Source: Skeletonema tropicum
Lineage: Eukaryota > Bacillariophyta > Thalassiosirophyceae > Thalassiosirales > Thalassiosiraceae
Reading direction: 5' to 3'
Assembly: GCA_037178625.1 (NCBI GenBank)
Contig: CM074132.1
Coordinates: 3,782,001-3,846,000, forward strand
Length of the DNA: 64,000 nucleotides
Below are positions 23,701 through 35,206 of this stretch, one piece after another. The notes under the pieces were generated by a model. The model was not told where the DNA came from. It made no database searches and saw nothing but the letters and a program-made list of their open reading frames with translations. Position numbers and translations under genes: made by a program. Position 1 is the stretch's first letter; each line of letters starts with the position of its first letter.

Positions 23701-26700
23701 CATTTACATGGACTTGAATGGAGGAGTGGATAGTTTCAACATGCTGGTTCCTATGCAATGTGATGGAACAAACAATTTCGATCCCAAGTACAACATGACA
23801 GTGGATGAACAGTACTACGCTATCCGTTCCAGTATCGCGTTAGGCAAGGAATCCCTCCATCAGATCGATTCTGGTGGCAATCAGCCTTGTTCACAGTTCG
23901 GGTTGCACCCAAAACTAACAAAAATTGCCAATCTATACAGAAACGAAGAGGCTCTCTTCTTTGCCAATGTTGGCTACATGACTAATCCAGATTGGAAGCA
24001 GACCAAAGGTCTCACCTTTGGCCATTCTGCTCAGACCACGAAAGTGGCACAGAACAATGCACATGAAGCATACGCTGACACAGGAGGTATGTGAATACTG
24101 CATTGCTTGCTATTTTACTTACGAACTCCGAATCCACTAACAATTTATTCTTTCACTTTCCATATTCTTGTAAAGTCCTAGGCCGCATCCGTGACACGGT
24201 ACTGGCTGGTCGTAAAACATCCGCCATTCACATAGTGAACGGGCATACAGTCTTGGAAGGCGTGAAAGGCATTTCTGGTGGACCCGTTGCCGTCGGTGTA
24301 GATGGCATCAGCGAATTTCCAAAACACATTATGTCTAGTTCTGCGCTAACTTTCTGTCCCAAATAAGCTCCCTGAACAATGCTACCATGCCTGATAGCGG
24401 CTTCATGGCGGAATCCTGGTCATCAAAGATGCACAACACCTTCTCAGTTATGGATGAGCTTAGCATTGTTGATGGAATTGCTACGGCAACCGCATTTCCA
24501 GTTACATTTGACAAGGAATATAATTCACTGGCCGATCAACTTAAAATGGTTAGTAGGTTGCAGCAAGCAGCCTTGCAGCGTGGTGTAACGCGCGATTTCT
24601 ACTCTGTGGGATGGGGTTCATGGGATCATCATGGTGGAGTGTTGGGTCCACAAGAAACAATGTTCAAACAGGTAGATGATGCCTTAAATGCTTACGTGAC
24701 CGAGGCAAAGGCAATCGGGGTGTGGGAGACTACGATTCTAGTTCAAACTTCTGAATTTGGCAGGACGCTGTACCCGAACGGAAATGCTGGGACAGAACAT
24801 GGGTAAGCGAAGCTCACTTATTCAGTATCGTCTTCTTTCTTGTTTCGACATGACTAATGTTTTGTCAAAATGTATTTCTTAATTCGCAGTTGGGGAGGCC
24901 ACTACTTCGCCATAGGAGGAGGGTTGAAGGGAGGCAAAATTCTAGGAAAGTATCCAAACAATTTGTTTGAAGTAATGAAAGCAAGTGGTCGCAGGCCAGT
25001 GCCCACTACACCATGGGATGCAGTCTGGAATGGAATAGCTGAATGGGCTGGTAGTAACGATCTATCAAAAGTGTGCACGCACAAGGAGAGTTTTGCTCAA
25101 ACTGATATGTTTGATGCCGAAACCATGTTCAGACCTCAAGGACCCACAGTTCAACCTTCAAAAAGTCCTACCAATGCACCGGTCACACCTCCAACTAATC
25201 CCACCCCGGTTCCGACTGCTCTTCCTACGGCCAATGTCAATGTATGTTCATCCTGTTTTGCTTTGCTTGATGGCATCGCATCCTGATTTCCCATGTTATT
25301 CACACAAACACAAGTTCATCTTCTCACAATGTGACTTTCTTTCCTTCTCTTCTCTTACTTGCGCAGCCTACTTTGCACCCAACCACAGCTCAGCCAACTA
25401 CAACAAGCACAGGTTACTATGTTGTTGGCGGTTCTAGTTATGGCCCTTATGCTGGAGTGGCCAAGGAAGCTGACCCCAGTGAGCTCCATGAAGTGAGATG
25501 TTGCGTTGATGATAGCCAGCGCGGTGGCGTAACTGACCTTGGTACGAGTGGCAACGGATGGATTCAACATGCAAATTGCCAAGCCGCTGGTTTTGATACT
25601 TGGGGTGAATCTGACCCTGCCGGAGTATGCAATCCATCAAAGACTTACTCGGAGGCCGTGGAAATCTGTAGTGCTGTAGGAGCACGTCTCTGCACGAAGG
25701 ACGAACTTCTAGCTGACTGTCCGCAAGGTAAATCTTCGTCATTTTTGATCGCGTTTGTTGTTGAATCATGATTTATTTGTAATAATTCGTTGAATATCCT
25801 TTGTAGGTACTGGTTGCAGTTTTGATGCTCAGCTGATCTGGTCCAGTTTCCCCGTCCTTCCTACGCCTGATGCTGGTGATGTGACTTATGAAATGTTGCA
25901 AGAGGCTACTGGTTCATGCCCAGCTGGGAAAGAAATCACAACAATCGAGGAGTGCAAACTTGCTGGTGAGAGCCTTTCATTGAATCTTAGGGATGGCAGT
26001 GTAGTAGTGGGGTCTTGGTCCTGGGTCCCCTGTGGATGCGCTTCTTGGCCAGGCGGTGATATCCATTTTGATACAAACTTCGACAACTGCGGTCCTGATC
26101 AAAATGATGGCGGCTGGCGTTCAATCTGCAAGCAGATTGATCTTCCACCTACATACGCACCTACGCCTAGCGCCGTTAACGCTTGCACAAAGGACACGTG
26201 CACTGAAACTGGTGGATGCTTGAATGTAGCAATTCCTGGATGTGAAAATGGTGCGATAATGGTAAGTGACGCAAATTCCTCCACTTGTTGACCAATATTT
26301 CGAACATTTCAACAATCTCACCTTGTTTTCGACAACTACAATCACTCTAGGAATACTGGTACGGTTATGATTTTTCGACGGATGCCAAGGCGGTTTCTAC
26401 CTTGAGAAATGATCCTCGCTTCCCAGACATCCCAGACAAGACGGTGGTGCTGGGGAACACTCTTGAAGCCTTCCGAGATTGGGATAGATATGGAGCTCGG
26501 ATGAGGACATACATCACGGCTCCCAAGAGCGGCAACTACAGATTTTGGGTTCGGGGTGACGATATAACGGAACTATGGCTTAGTTCGGATACTGGTGCTG
26601 AAGGCTTGTCTTTGATTGCTTTTGCTAATAGATGGACAATAAACTTTGATACCACGGCTAGCCAGGGGTCAGCGTTGATTGAGCTCGTTGCCGGGGAATC

Positions 26701-28710
26701 TTACTACATGGAAGCGTTTGTGATGGATTTTGGTGGCGGGGACGGCCTTGCGGTCGGATGGGAGTGCTCTGATTGCGGAATGTCACGGGAAGTCATCCCT
26801 GCACGTTTTACTCGACAGAACTTCGCAGGAGTTACGGCATCACCCACTCCTGAGCCGACCGAACCAGTTACTCCTCCTCCTACTAATGCACCGGTCACAC
26901 CATCACCCTCGAAGAGCCCTACCAATGCACCGGTCACACCATCACCTACTTCCGAGCCAACATCACCTCCTACCGAAAATCCTACTGATGCACCGGTCAC
27001 ATCACCGCCCTCTCAAAGCCCTGTAACTGCATCACCTACTCCCGAGCCAACCGCAGCAGTTACTCCTCCTCCAACCAATCCCACCCCGGTTCCGACTGCT
27101 CTTCCTACGGCCAATGTATGTTCATCCTGTTTTGCTTTGCTTGATGGCATCGCATCCTGATTTCCCATGTTATTCACACAAACACAAGTTCATCTTCTCA
27201 CAATGTGACTTTCTTTCCTTCTCTTCTCTTACTTGCGCAGCCTACTTTGCACCCAACCACAGCTCAGCCAACTACAACAAGCACAGGTTACTATGTTGTT
27301 GGCGGTTCTAGTTATGGCCCTTATGCTGGAGTGGCCAAGGAAGCTGACCCCAGTGAGCTCCATGAAGTGAGATGTTGCGTTGATGATAGCCAGCGCGGTG
27401 GCGTAACTGACCTTGGTACGAGTGGCAACGGATGGATTCAACATGCAAATTGCCAAGCCGCTGGTTTTGATACTTGGGGTGAATCTGACCCTGCCGGAGT
27501 ATGCAATCCATCAAAGACTTACTCGGAGGCCGTGGAAATCTGTAGTGCTGTAGGAGCACGTCTCTGCACGAAGGACGAACTTCTAGCTGACTGTCCGCAA
27601 GGTAAATCTTCGTCATTTTTGATCGCGTTTGTTGTTGAATCATGATTTATTTGTACTAATTCGTTGAATATCCTTTGTAGGTACTGGTTGCAGTTTTGAT
27701 GCTCAGCTGATCTGGTCCAGTTCCCCCGTCCTTCCTACGCCTGATGCTGGTGATGTGACTTATGAAATGTTGCAAGAGGCTACTGGTTCATGCCCAGCTG
27801 GGAAAGAAATCACAACAATCGAGGAGTGCAAACTTGCTGGTGAGAGCCTTTCATTGAATCTTAGGGATGGCAGTGTAGTAGTGGGGTCTTGGTCCTGGGT
27901 CCCCTGTGGATGCGCTTCTTGGCCAGGCGGTGATATCCATTTTGATACAAACTTCGACAACTGCGGTCCTGATCAAAATGATGGCGGCTGGCGTTCAATC
28001 TGCAAGCAGATTGATCTTCCACCTACATACGCACCTACGCCTAGCGCCGTTAACGCTTGCACAAAGGACACGTGCACTGAAACTGGTGGATGCTTGAATG
28101 TAGCAATTCCTGGATGTGAAAATGGTGCGATAATGGTAAGTGACGCAAATTCCTCCACTTGTTGACCAATATTTCGAACATTTCAACAATCTCACCTTGT
28201 TTTCGACAACTACAATCACTCTAGGAATACTGGTACGGTTATGATTTTTCGACGGATGCCAAGGCGGTTTCTACCTTGAGAAATGATCCTCGCTTCCCAG
28301 ACATCCCAGACAAGACGGTGGTGCTGGGGAACACTCTTGAAGCCTTCCGAGATTGGGATAGATATGGAGCTCGGATGAGGACATACATCACAGCTCCCAC
28401 GAGCGGCAACTACAGATTTTGGGTTCGGGGTGACGATATAACGGAACTATGGCTTAGTTCGGATACTGGTACTGAAGGCTTGTCTTTGATTGCTTTTGCT
28501 AATAGATGGACAATAAATTTTGATACCACGGCTAGCCAGGGGTCAGCGCTGATTGAGCTCGTTGCTGGGGAATCTTACTACATGGAAGCGTTTGTGATGG
28601 ATTTTGGTGGCGGGGACGGCCTTGCGGTCGGATGGGAGTGCTCTGATTGCGGAATGTCACGGGAAGTCATCCCTGCACGTTTTACTCGACAGAACTATGT
28701 TAGCGAATAA
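17776..28710 (+). CDS. Giant secreted DUF1800-DUF1501 fusion with PA14 and Cys-rich modules
   Basis: Eighteen exons: 17776-18586, 18704-19664, 19744-20044, 20146-20263, 20343-20498, 20580-20674, 20757-21275, 21362-22565, 22702-22947, 23046-24086, 24176-24802, 24890-25241, 25367-25727, 25807-26261, 26351-27115, 27241-27601, 27681-28135, 28225-28710. All junctions are GT-AG and keep phase, giving about 3,100 residues. Order: signal peptide (MRLIGALAPLLLLFASAEA); DUF1800 N-part (FLSQSTFG at about 245; RQRVAFALNQVF; AREIMQLFTIG); CTDC-like Cys motif and PA14 domain (about 955-1150); DUF1800 C-part (HQNTAPFLARLLIQRF); DUF1501 (about 1690-2070, ending HGWGGHYFAIGGG); Thr/Pro-rich linkers; then twice a Cys-rich module, CTDC motif and PA14. 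In bacteria DUF1800 and DUF1501 are usually neighbouring genes. Exon 11 contains a one-base frame break at 24339-24363. Molecular function is unknown; export is likely. Confidence 0.85.
25188..28710 (+). repeat. 1,874-bp tandem duplication within the gene
   Basis: The block from about 25188 to 26810 recurs from about 27068 to 28700 with a constant offset of 1,874 bp. It covers four exons and the intervening introns. The copies differ at only a few bases that I could find (for example TTTGTAATAATTC against TTTGTACTAATTC in an intron, and GTTTCCCC against GTTCCCCC), and copy 1 has six extra bases (GTCAAT) before the intron. A third, older relative of the last part is at 21190-21830. Intron identity shows the event is recent or kept uniform by gene conversion. 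Confidence 0.9.
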
Positions 28711-29570
28711 ATAATTAATTGATACTTACTGTCTTACTAAAAGTTAGGGGATTAGAAAGTGTCAGGGGGGAGATTGGGTAATTTTCTCTTTTGGAATTCT
28801 GGTACGACGGGATATTGTGGAAGAGGTGAGGTTTGCATTGGTGTGAGAGATGAGATGTGGCAAATTATGCATCTTGAACAGTGGGCAAGAAGTGAATTGG
28901 ACACAGTAGGAGACTTGTCACGAGCATGAGGTAGTTTGTGTGGTTAAATCATTCTTTATCTTTAGGCGCGCTTTGTAATGTGCTTTCACTTTTGATGAGT
29001 TGAGAATGAACTCTCGCTTTTATCATTCCTTCTTGATATAGCCAAGGTCGCTGTGGAGACGAAGGAATGCTGGGATGCATTGGCATGCCTGCGTGGTGAG
29101 GACTATGCAGAGATATCCCTGATCCCTCTCTAGAGACGAGCCTAACTGCAGCTCCTGTCCAGTCAAATGTTAAAGTAACTCCTCCTGCCTACTTATTGCT
29201 CAGTTAATTAAAGAGGAGTTGTATATATTTCTTTGTTGTGACATCTGGAAGACCAAGCTACAAGCAACCCCACTCCCCACTACCTACTCTTTCTTTCTTC
29301 TTGTGAGTTGCGGAAGGAGGGTCATTTGCGTTGGCATTTGTCGTAACAAAACCGCTTGGTATTCTTATGTCCTGCCGCGATCACACAACATTTCATGATT
29401 TCACCTTGACACTACAATACAACATAGGTTATGTACGATACTTGATTCATCACCATCTCTCTCTTATTACTCAAACCTCATACTGTTACATCTACCATCT
29501 ACATCTACGCATTCATACTTCTTTTAATCCACCTGCAACTTGCAAGCTGTAGGCCACTCAAAAAGGCACG
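28711..29570. other. Intergenic between giant gene and GT90 gene
   Basis: No gene is supported. CTCTCTAGAGA lies at about 29127, one of several such palindromes in this window, and a TATATATTTC stretch lies near 29222, upstream of the GT90 start codon. The short frame 29331-29552 lacks any domain and is probably leader. Confidence 0.45.
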
Positions 29571-31265
29571 ATGGCTCTGATGCAAAAGCATCGGCAGCGG
29601 CGGCAGGGCGTCATGCTGCTCATTGTTTCATTTGTAATCGCTTATTCCTATGTCATGACATCAGAATCGATCCCTTCTCCTTCGATTGATGTGACTCCAA
29701 GACAACTCACACTAGCAGCGCCGTCAATGGAGCATGCGGAGCCATCAGTGTCCAAAATTATAGACACTGGTAACTATAGGGTTCAGGGCACGCTGCATGA
29801 CCTTATCAGCACAGCCGAAGCCGAGGGTTCGTTTGAGACAGCAACCTACACGGATCTCATTCGCGATAATACACCTCTTCCAAAATATTCGCTACAGAAT
29901 GCCATCGATGCAGCAGAGATTTACAAATCAAAATTCGGCCTGCTCCGATATGACCCCACCACTGACAAATTTATCGGCTACTACTTCAAAAGGCACAACT
30001 GGGACAAAGGTTGTATGAAGCTTGCTAACTCCATCACCATACTAGTGCAAATGTTACGGAGTCAGTTTCCAGAGCGTTTCACACCCAATTCACCAGAGTT
30101 TGTAATGGCAGTATCGAGTGGTGACTACACTGACGTCGCCTATAAGTACGGGGCTTGTATTCGAAGAGAAGACGAGGATGCACCATGTGACGAATCACTG
30201 TTAACTGCACCTCCTGTGCTACACTTTGGTTCGGTATTCAGTCAACCACACTTTCCAAATATGATTGCCATGCCCATGCCAGGCGATCACTTGAATTGCT
30301 TCAAGATATGGAAGGATCTCAAACATCGGGGTGACGTAAGACAAATTTGCGATGCTTTCCGATCGAGCACAGAGGGGGGATGGCTTCCTACAAATAGTTT
30401 AGCATGGGATGACTTGATACCTCAATTGATATGGAGAGGCACCGATTTTCCATTTCTGGAGAAGCAGAATAGTCTTCGAAAGCCTCGACACGAGATGTAC
30501 ATTACTCGGAGGGTCAAGTCACATCCAAACCCAAATGAAGCTGTTACGGCACTGCTCCGCCAAGACTATCAATACTTTGTCCCACGTTGGAAGGGAGTTA
30601 TTCATACTGCCGAGTCGGAAATTGAAGCAAGGCGCACAAACACGCTCCCTCGAATCGACATCAAATTCTCTTCAGTCTCTGGGCAACGCAAGCGCTTTCC
30701 TACCAACATGGAAGGAGTGTACAAGGAATGGAAGGAAGTTGGTTTCCCAGTGGCTGGAGAAATGATGACTCTTGAACAATTATCCAAGTACAAATACCAC
30801 ATCGACTTGGGAGGTGGTGGGGGTACAACTTGGACGGGCACATTGCAAAAGCTCTCCTTCCCCGGTCTTTTATTCCATCATGTCACTCCCACAAAGGATT
30901 ACATCCACGACCTCATCAAGCCGTGGGTGCATTATGTTCCCGTTCGATCCGACTTGGAAGACTTGCTGGACAAGTTGGAGTGGGCAGAGAGTCATCCGGA
31001 AGAGGCACGACAAATAGCAGAGAATGGTACCAAGTTTGTTAGAGAGTTGGGTACACTTGATGGGTTTGCACAATTGTTTGAAAGCAACATGGTCAAACCA
31101 CTTCAAGAGGTGATTGAGGCATATGTACCCAATGGCGGTGGTGGAGACGAGGAGGTGTGGAATGAACTCTCGGGAAGAAATTCAATTTGGCCATTTATTG
31201 AGTGCACAAGCGCAAGAACAGGTTGCCAGCGCCTCGGCAGAGCTTCTTGGGCAAGATTTGGATAA
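29571..31265 (+). CDS. GT90 (CAP10-like) Golgi glycosyltransferase
   Basis: A single exon encodes 564 residues. A basic N-terminus (QKHRQRRQG) followed by a hydrophobic stretch (VMLLIVSFVIAYSYV) fits a type II Golgi anchor. The body has the CAP10/GT90 blocks: LIPQLIWRGTDFPFL, SEIEARRTNTLPRIDIKFS, the glycine-rich nucleotide-sugar region KYHIDLGGGGGTTWTG, and FHHVTPTKDYIHDLIKPW. The family transfers xylose or glucose to proteins or polysaccharides in the secretory pathway; the acceptor here is unknown. A paralogue with the same blocks lies at 57171-59051 on the other strand. The ATG at 29571 is the first in frame. Confidence 0.8.
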   Translation: MALMQKHRQRRQGVMLLIVSFVIAYSYVMTSESIPSPSIDVTPRQLTLAAPSMEHAEPSVSKIIDTGNYRVQGTLHDLISTAEAEGSFETATYTDLIRDNTPLPKYSLQNAIDAAEIYKSKFGLLRYDPTTDKFIGYYFKRHNWDKGCMKLANSITILVQMLRSQFPERFTPNSPEFVMAVSSGDYTDVAYKYGACIRREDEDAPCDESLLTAPPVLHFGSVFSQPHFPNMIAMPMPGDHLNCFKIWKDLKHRGDVRQICDAFRSSTEGGWLPTNSLAWDDLIPQLIWRGTDFPFLEKQNSLRKPRHEMYITRRVKSHPNPNEAVTALLRQDYQYFVPRWKGVIHTAESEIEARRTNTLPRIDIKFSSVSGQRKRFPTNMEGVYKEWKEVGFPVAGEMMTLEQLSKYKYHIDLGGGGGTTWTGTLQKLSFPGLLFHHVTPTKDYIHDLIKPWVHYVPVRSDLEDLLDKLEWAESHPEEARQIAENGTKFVRELGTLDGFAQLFESNMVKPLQEVIEAYVPNGGGGDEEVWNELSGRNSIWPFIECTSARTGCQRLGRASWARFG

Positions 31266-31299
31266 GTGTATCGAGTAGTGAATATGTAACATGTAAAAC

Positions 31300-32000
31300 C
31301 CAAAAATTGTAGTAGGCAATTCATTTACTACACTTTGCATTATCAACAGAGGCTCCTAGCTTGTCGTTTGTGCAGCTTAGGTCTTGTCGTTGCGATGATA
31401 AATACTTGGATTGAAAAATGTAGTTCCGCGTTGTTGTTGACTGAACGCAAGATTTTAGATGATCATCTTTACAGTCGGTTATTGTGAAAGAATGCAACTG
31501 CGACAGGCAGCGGGCAGTAAAGATAGGATATATACAGCGTATCAAAGCTGGCATCGCATATAAGTAGTAGCTAGAGAGAGGGTTTAAATGGGTAGATGAT
31601 CATCATCTTTACAGTCAACGTTCACGAATGCAACTCGAGGCAGGCAATAGGCATATCGATACCTCTCAGCAAAGGCATGATGAGGTAGTTGCAAGCTCAT
31701 TTGCCACTTGCCTACAAATTTAGTAGGACTGGAAATGTTTGGTCCAAAGGTTGCTAGCTTGCAGGTTCGGTTTTGCATTGTTAGTCTTGTTGTTGCGATG
31801 ATAATTGGATTGAAAGCTGATGATCCACGTTGCTGTTGACTGAATGTAACTCGTGGTAGCAGCTGGCAGTAGGGCAAAGGGCATAGGGCACTCTAGTCGC
31901 CAAGCTAGCAAGGACGACACACCACGAAGCTGTATGCAAGGTAATGCAACTCGGGGCAGTAAAAGGCACAGGAGCCAAGCCAAGCCAAGCCACGCTTTCG
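31300..32000 (-). repeat. Interspersed short repeats, inverted relative to 39.4-41.7 kb
   Basis: A motif reading, on the minus strand, TGCC..CGAGTTGCATTC followed by GTTGACTGTAAAGATGATC recurs in variants near 31445-31505, 31595-31650, 31835-31880 and 31940-31960. The stretch 31745-31810 (reverse complement CATCGCAACAACAAGACTAA) matches 39780-39835 in the opposite orientation. These appear to be copies of one non-coding repeat family. No gene is supported between 31266 and 32155. Confidence 0.6.
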
Positions 32001-32155
32001 CTTCATTATTCTACCTACATAGGGACTACAGTATGATTCAGTATGTAAAGTAAGTGTACTGCAAAATTTTGCCACTTTCCACTTTCCTTTCAAAATGACG
32101 AAATCCTCCTCCCTACACACAACGCTAGCAATAGATAAGTAGTTAGTAAGCAACC

Positions 32156-33036
32156 ATGTCATCCTCCATCCCCTTCGAACGATACGATGAAGAATTCCTC
32201 TCCCTCACGGAACAAGTAACGTCCAAACTCCGCCCCCTCGATCCCTCCACCTCCTCCAGCAATGCGTCTCTCCCGCCATCCGCCGAATCCGATGTGAAAA
32301 TGGCCCATAATTTATTATTACAGGCGGATGATTTGTTGAAGCAGATGGGGTTGGAGGCACGGGGGGTGGATGATGCTGCTATGAAGAGGGATCTTTTGGC
32401 CAAGGTGAGTTTCTTGGTTTGATTTGATTTTGCTGTGAAGGGAGGGTCATTATTTTTTTAGAGAGTGATTTCATGGATTATATATTATATTATGTTCCTG
32501 TCGCTGAATAAACTTGCCAACTAATTAATGACCACTGCAATCAATAACACCACCAATAAATCATAAATCATCATCAGGTAAGAGTGTGCAAGACACGCCT
32601 AGCCAACCTACGAGACGATTACGAATCCGCCAAAAATCACGTAGAGCGCTCCAGCCTCGGCCTAACCGAAGATATCGAACTCGGCGGCACACACAACAAC
32701 AATAACAGAAATCGAACCAACGGATCCAAAGAACGTCTCCTCTCCAACACAGACTCACTGCAACAACAATCCGACACATTGGCCAATGCACGATCCATAA
32801 TGGCCGAAACGGAGGGGGTAGCACTGGAAATCACAGAGGAGTTGGGCCGACATCGAGAGACGATTAGTAGTGCGCATGGACGGGTGAGGCAGGTTACGGG
32901 AATGACCAATCGGGCGAGGAGGATTGTGCAGAGTATGTCGAGGAGGGAGGTGCAGCAGAAGTTGATTTTGTATGGGGTTGCGGGGACGATTGTTTTGGTG
33001 TTTTTGATGCTTGTTTATGGCATGTTCAAGGCGTAA
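32156..33036 (+). CDS. VTI1: Vti1-type Qb-SNARE
   Basis: Exons 32156-32404 and 32578-33036 join in phase 0 (GTGAGT...CAG, 173-bp intron) to give 235 residues. The N-terminal helices (FERYDEEFLSLTEQV, VCKTRLANLRDDYESAK) fit the Vti1 Habc bundle. The SNARE motif runs from LLSNTDSLQQQSDTL to VQSMSRREV and is followed by a tail anchor, LILYGVAGTIVLVFLMLVYGM. Length matches Vti1 proteins (about 220-230 residues). It should act in Golgi-endosome-vacuole membrane fusion. By alignment from memory, the central layer residue appears to be His (ELGRHRETI) where homologues have Gln or Asp. Confidence 0.75.
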
Positions 33037-33287
33037 TGAATGATGATGATAATGGGAGTATTTGTCATGTCAGTGCGGTAGGTCATTCAATAAGAATATG
33101 TACTGATATGGAAAGAATTGGTCCATCGAAGGCGGTTGTTGGTGTAAAAGTGTATAATGTCTATGCGCGACGAAAAGTGCCCTGAGCCGTCTTCTCTAGA
33201 GATCTTCGATAAAATGATCTTTAATCCATTTTCATTGAGGTCGTATACTGCGAAAAAATTATCGTGCATCATCAAAAGTGAAAGTAA

Positions 33288-33758
33288 TCAAGCTCGACGT
33301 CTTTTACTACTGCGAGACTCGCTTATTGTGGTGGCACTTCGCTCAGCTATTACGGCTTCGTGGTGTGCCCTTTGTTGTTGTAGACACTGCTTCCTGTTCA
33401 CAGTGGATATAACTCCCGCTACCGCTATTGACGATTTCAATGCAACATACAACTCTCCCTGACCATGATAACGACAAACTAATGCAAGCACTTCAGGCAA
33501 GTGGAGGGGGTCAATCTCGCTGTACAAAGATTGACTTACTCCCTGCAGCCCCGCCAACTCTGCTCTTATAATACTGTTCAGCTGTGAGAAGATTTTCATT
33601 ACTCCTACAACATTCATTCTTACGTTGCTATCGAAGAGGGAAGAAGGTGATACACGCCTCTCGATCGTCGCTGCCAATTGCACTCTCAAACCAAACACAT
33701 TCTTTTGATGGATGAAACATGTCACCGAAGACGCAGCTTTTTTGTCTCTATCAGTCAA
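33288..33758 (-). pseudogene. Truncated copy of the LRR-gene 3' end
   Basis: The frame reads ELAGLQGVSQSLYSEIDPLHLPEVLALV and ends SESRSSKRRRA. It is clearly the counterpart of the C-terminal 130 residues of the LRR protein at 39970-41289 (LAELQGVSQSLYCEISPLHLPEVLALV ... SESRRNKRRRA). The LRRs themselves are absent and about 18 residues before the tail are missing. Both copies lie on the minus strand. It is best read as a partial gene duplicate. Confidence 0.75.
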
Positions 33759-34402
33759 ACTTGTAATAACGCAACTCCTTATCCATAATCTTGCATTGCC
33801 AGCGTTGTTGCTTGTGGTTGCTGGATTGTTGTGTGAACATCACTCTCTACTCTACTCGACCTCACAAAATAACAGTCACTCGTGTTTGTGTGGTGACAGT
33901 AAACCACCACAAGGTTGGACTACCCGAACCTTTGATATCCTCTCGTGTTGTCATCAAAATATTACAGAATTGCCTTCATTCTCCATCCCCAGTCGCTTTT
34001 ACGACATAAGAGAATCAGAATCACATAAGATATCCTGAACTGCTGCTGAGACGGATTAGAGAGGAGCATCCCAAATGATATCTTCTTCCCATGGACTTAT
34101 TCTCTTTGTGTATCGATGGAGTTTTTGTCCCAAATAGATAAGCCATGCCCGGGCCGTCACAAGACTTCCCTCGCCATCCAACCGACCAAACCGCACTGGA
34201 GCACGAAGCTCGTCGTGATTCATTTATGTACCATTAAGGCCACGCTCTACGTCATACATTCACAATATGGCAACAACGACGGTAAACTTAAATATTATTT
34301 TCTTTGTCATCTGACCCTCGGGCGTAGTGAGTAGGAACTAAAATAATCGTATCGTAACGTCGTCATCATGGGCGGGACTATCTATTGAAATTGGAAGTTG
34401 AA
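33759..34402. other. Intergenic, no supported gene
   Basis: Short frames only. Sequence similarity to the foldback arms begins at about 34403. Confidence 0.45.
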
Positions 34403-34777
34403 ATCTATGCCCGATCGACCCCCATTCTGCCACATTATTGAGTTGTAGCCGAGTCGGCATCGACTAGAGTGTAATGAAACCACTTTGCCCCTCTCATCCA
34501 ATTCACTCTCAGATAAATTAAATACAAAGTTAGTCGATACTCAACCTAGAAAGAGACGACGACCATCCTGACAGATCCTGTCGACCAGCCGGTGCGCCGC
34601 AGGTCTATTTGAATACAAGTTGATAACGATTAAAGATTAAAGAAGTGCAATAGTGGATGCACAACGACCTAATGATGTACCGTCTGCACATAGTATGGTG
34701 TGTCTCCGTTACTATAATATGCATGACCAACTTAGACTTTAAATTCGACAGCGCGCTATCCTTCACCTGTTGCGTAC

Positions 34778-35180
34778 TGTAATTGTTTGCTAGGTTGATG
34801 AAGGGGACGTTAGCGTAACCGCCAATGGAAGTGTCTGAGTGGTTGTACAACTCAAACACCAATCGATAAAGGGTGATATTGGGCTTTGAATCAATTCAAT
34901 AGAGCTGTTGATTTCTGTTGTAAATCTGTTTCTACTTGGAAGATTATTATCGATTTATAACTACTTGCTTTCATGAGGATGCTCTGCCGAGACAAAGCTT
35001 CACGAGAGCCTTGACACCTGGGAAGACCCGGATGTCAATCCTAAGATTAGATGTGTCAGATGACTGGTTCAGTCATCCTAACATCATTCACAAGCGGTAT
35101 TCCTTGACGTGGAACTACCTAAACTAATATTCTTTTTCCATACAATTGAGGATTGCCATCTAAGACGGCTATCCATCACA
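34778..35180 (-). repeat. 3' LTR of the Copia element
   Basis: The 403-bp LTR starts TG and ends CA in plus-strand reading. It differs from the other LTR at about 35057 (GATGACTGG against GATTACTGG) and 35156 (GATTGCC against GATTCCC). A purine-rich tract, GAGAAGGAG on the minus strand, adjoins it at 35181 and is a likely polypurine tract. Confidence 0.9.
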
Positions 35181-35206
35181 CTCCTTCTCAGAGATCCTCA
35201 TGTGTT

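Noticed and set aside
29331..29552. Small protein upstream of the GT90 gene
   Set aside because: Low-complexity Thr/His/Tyr composition and position directly before the GT90 start suggest leader sequence.
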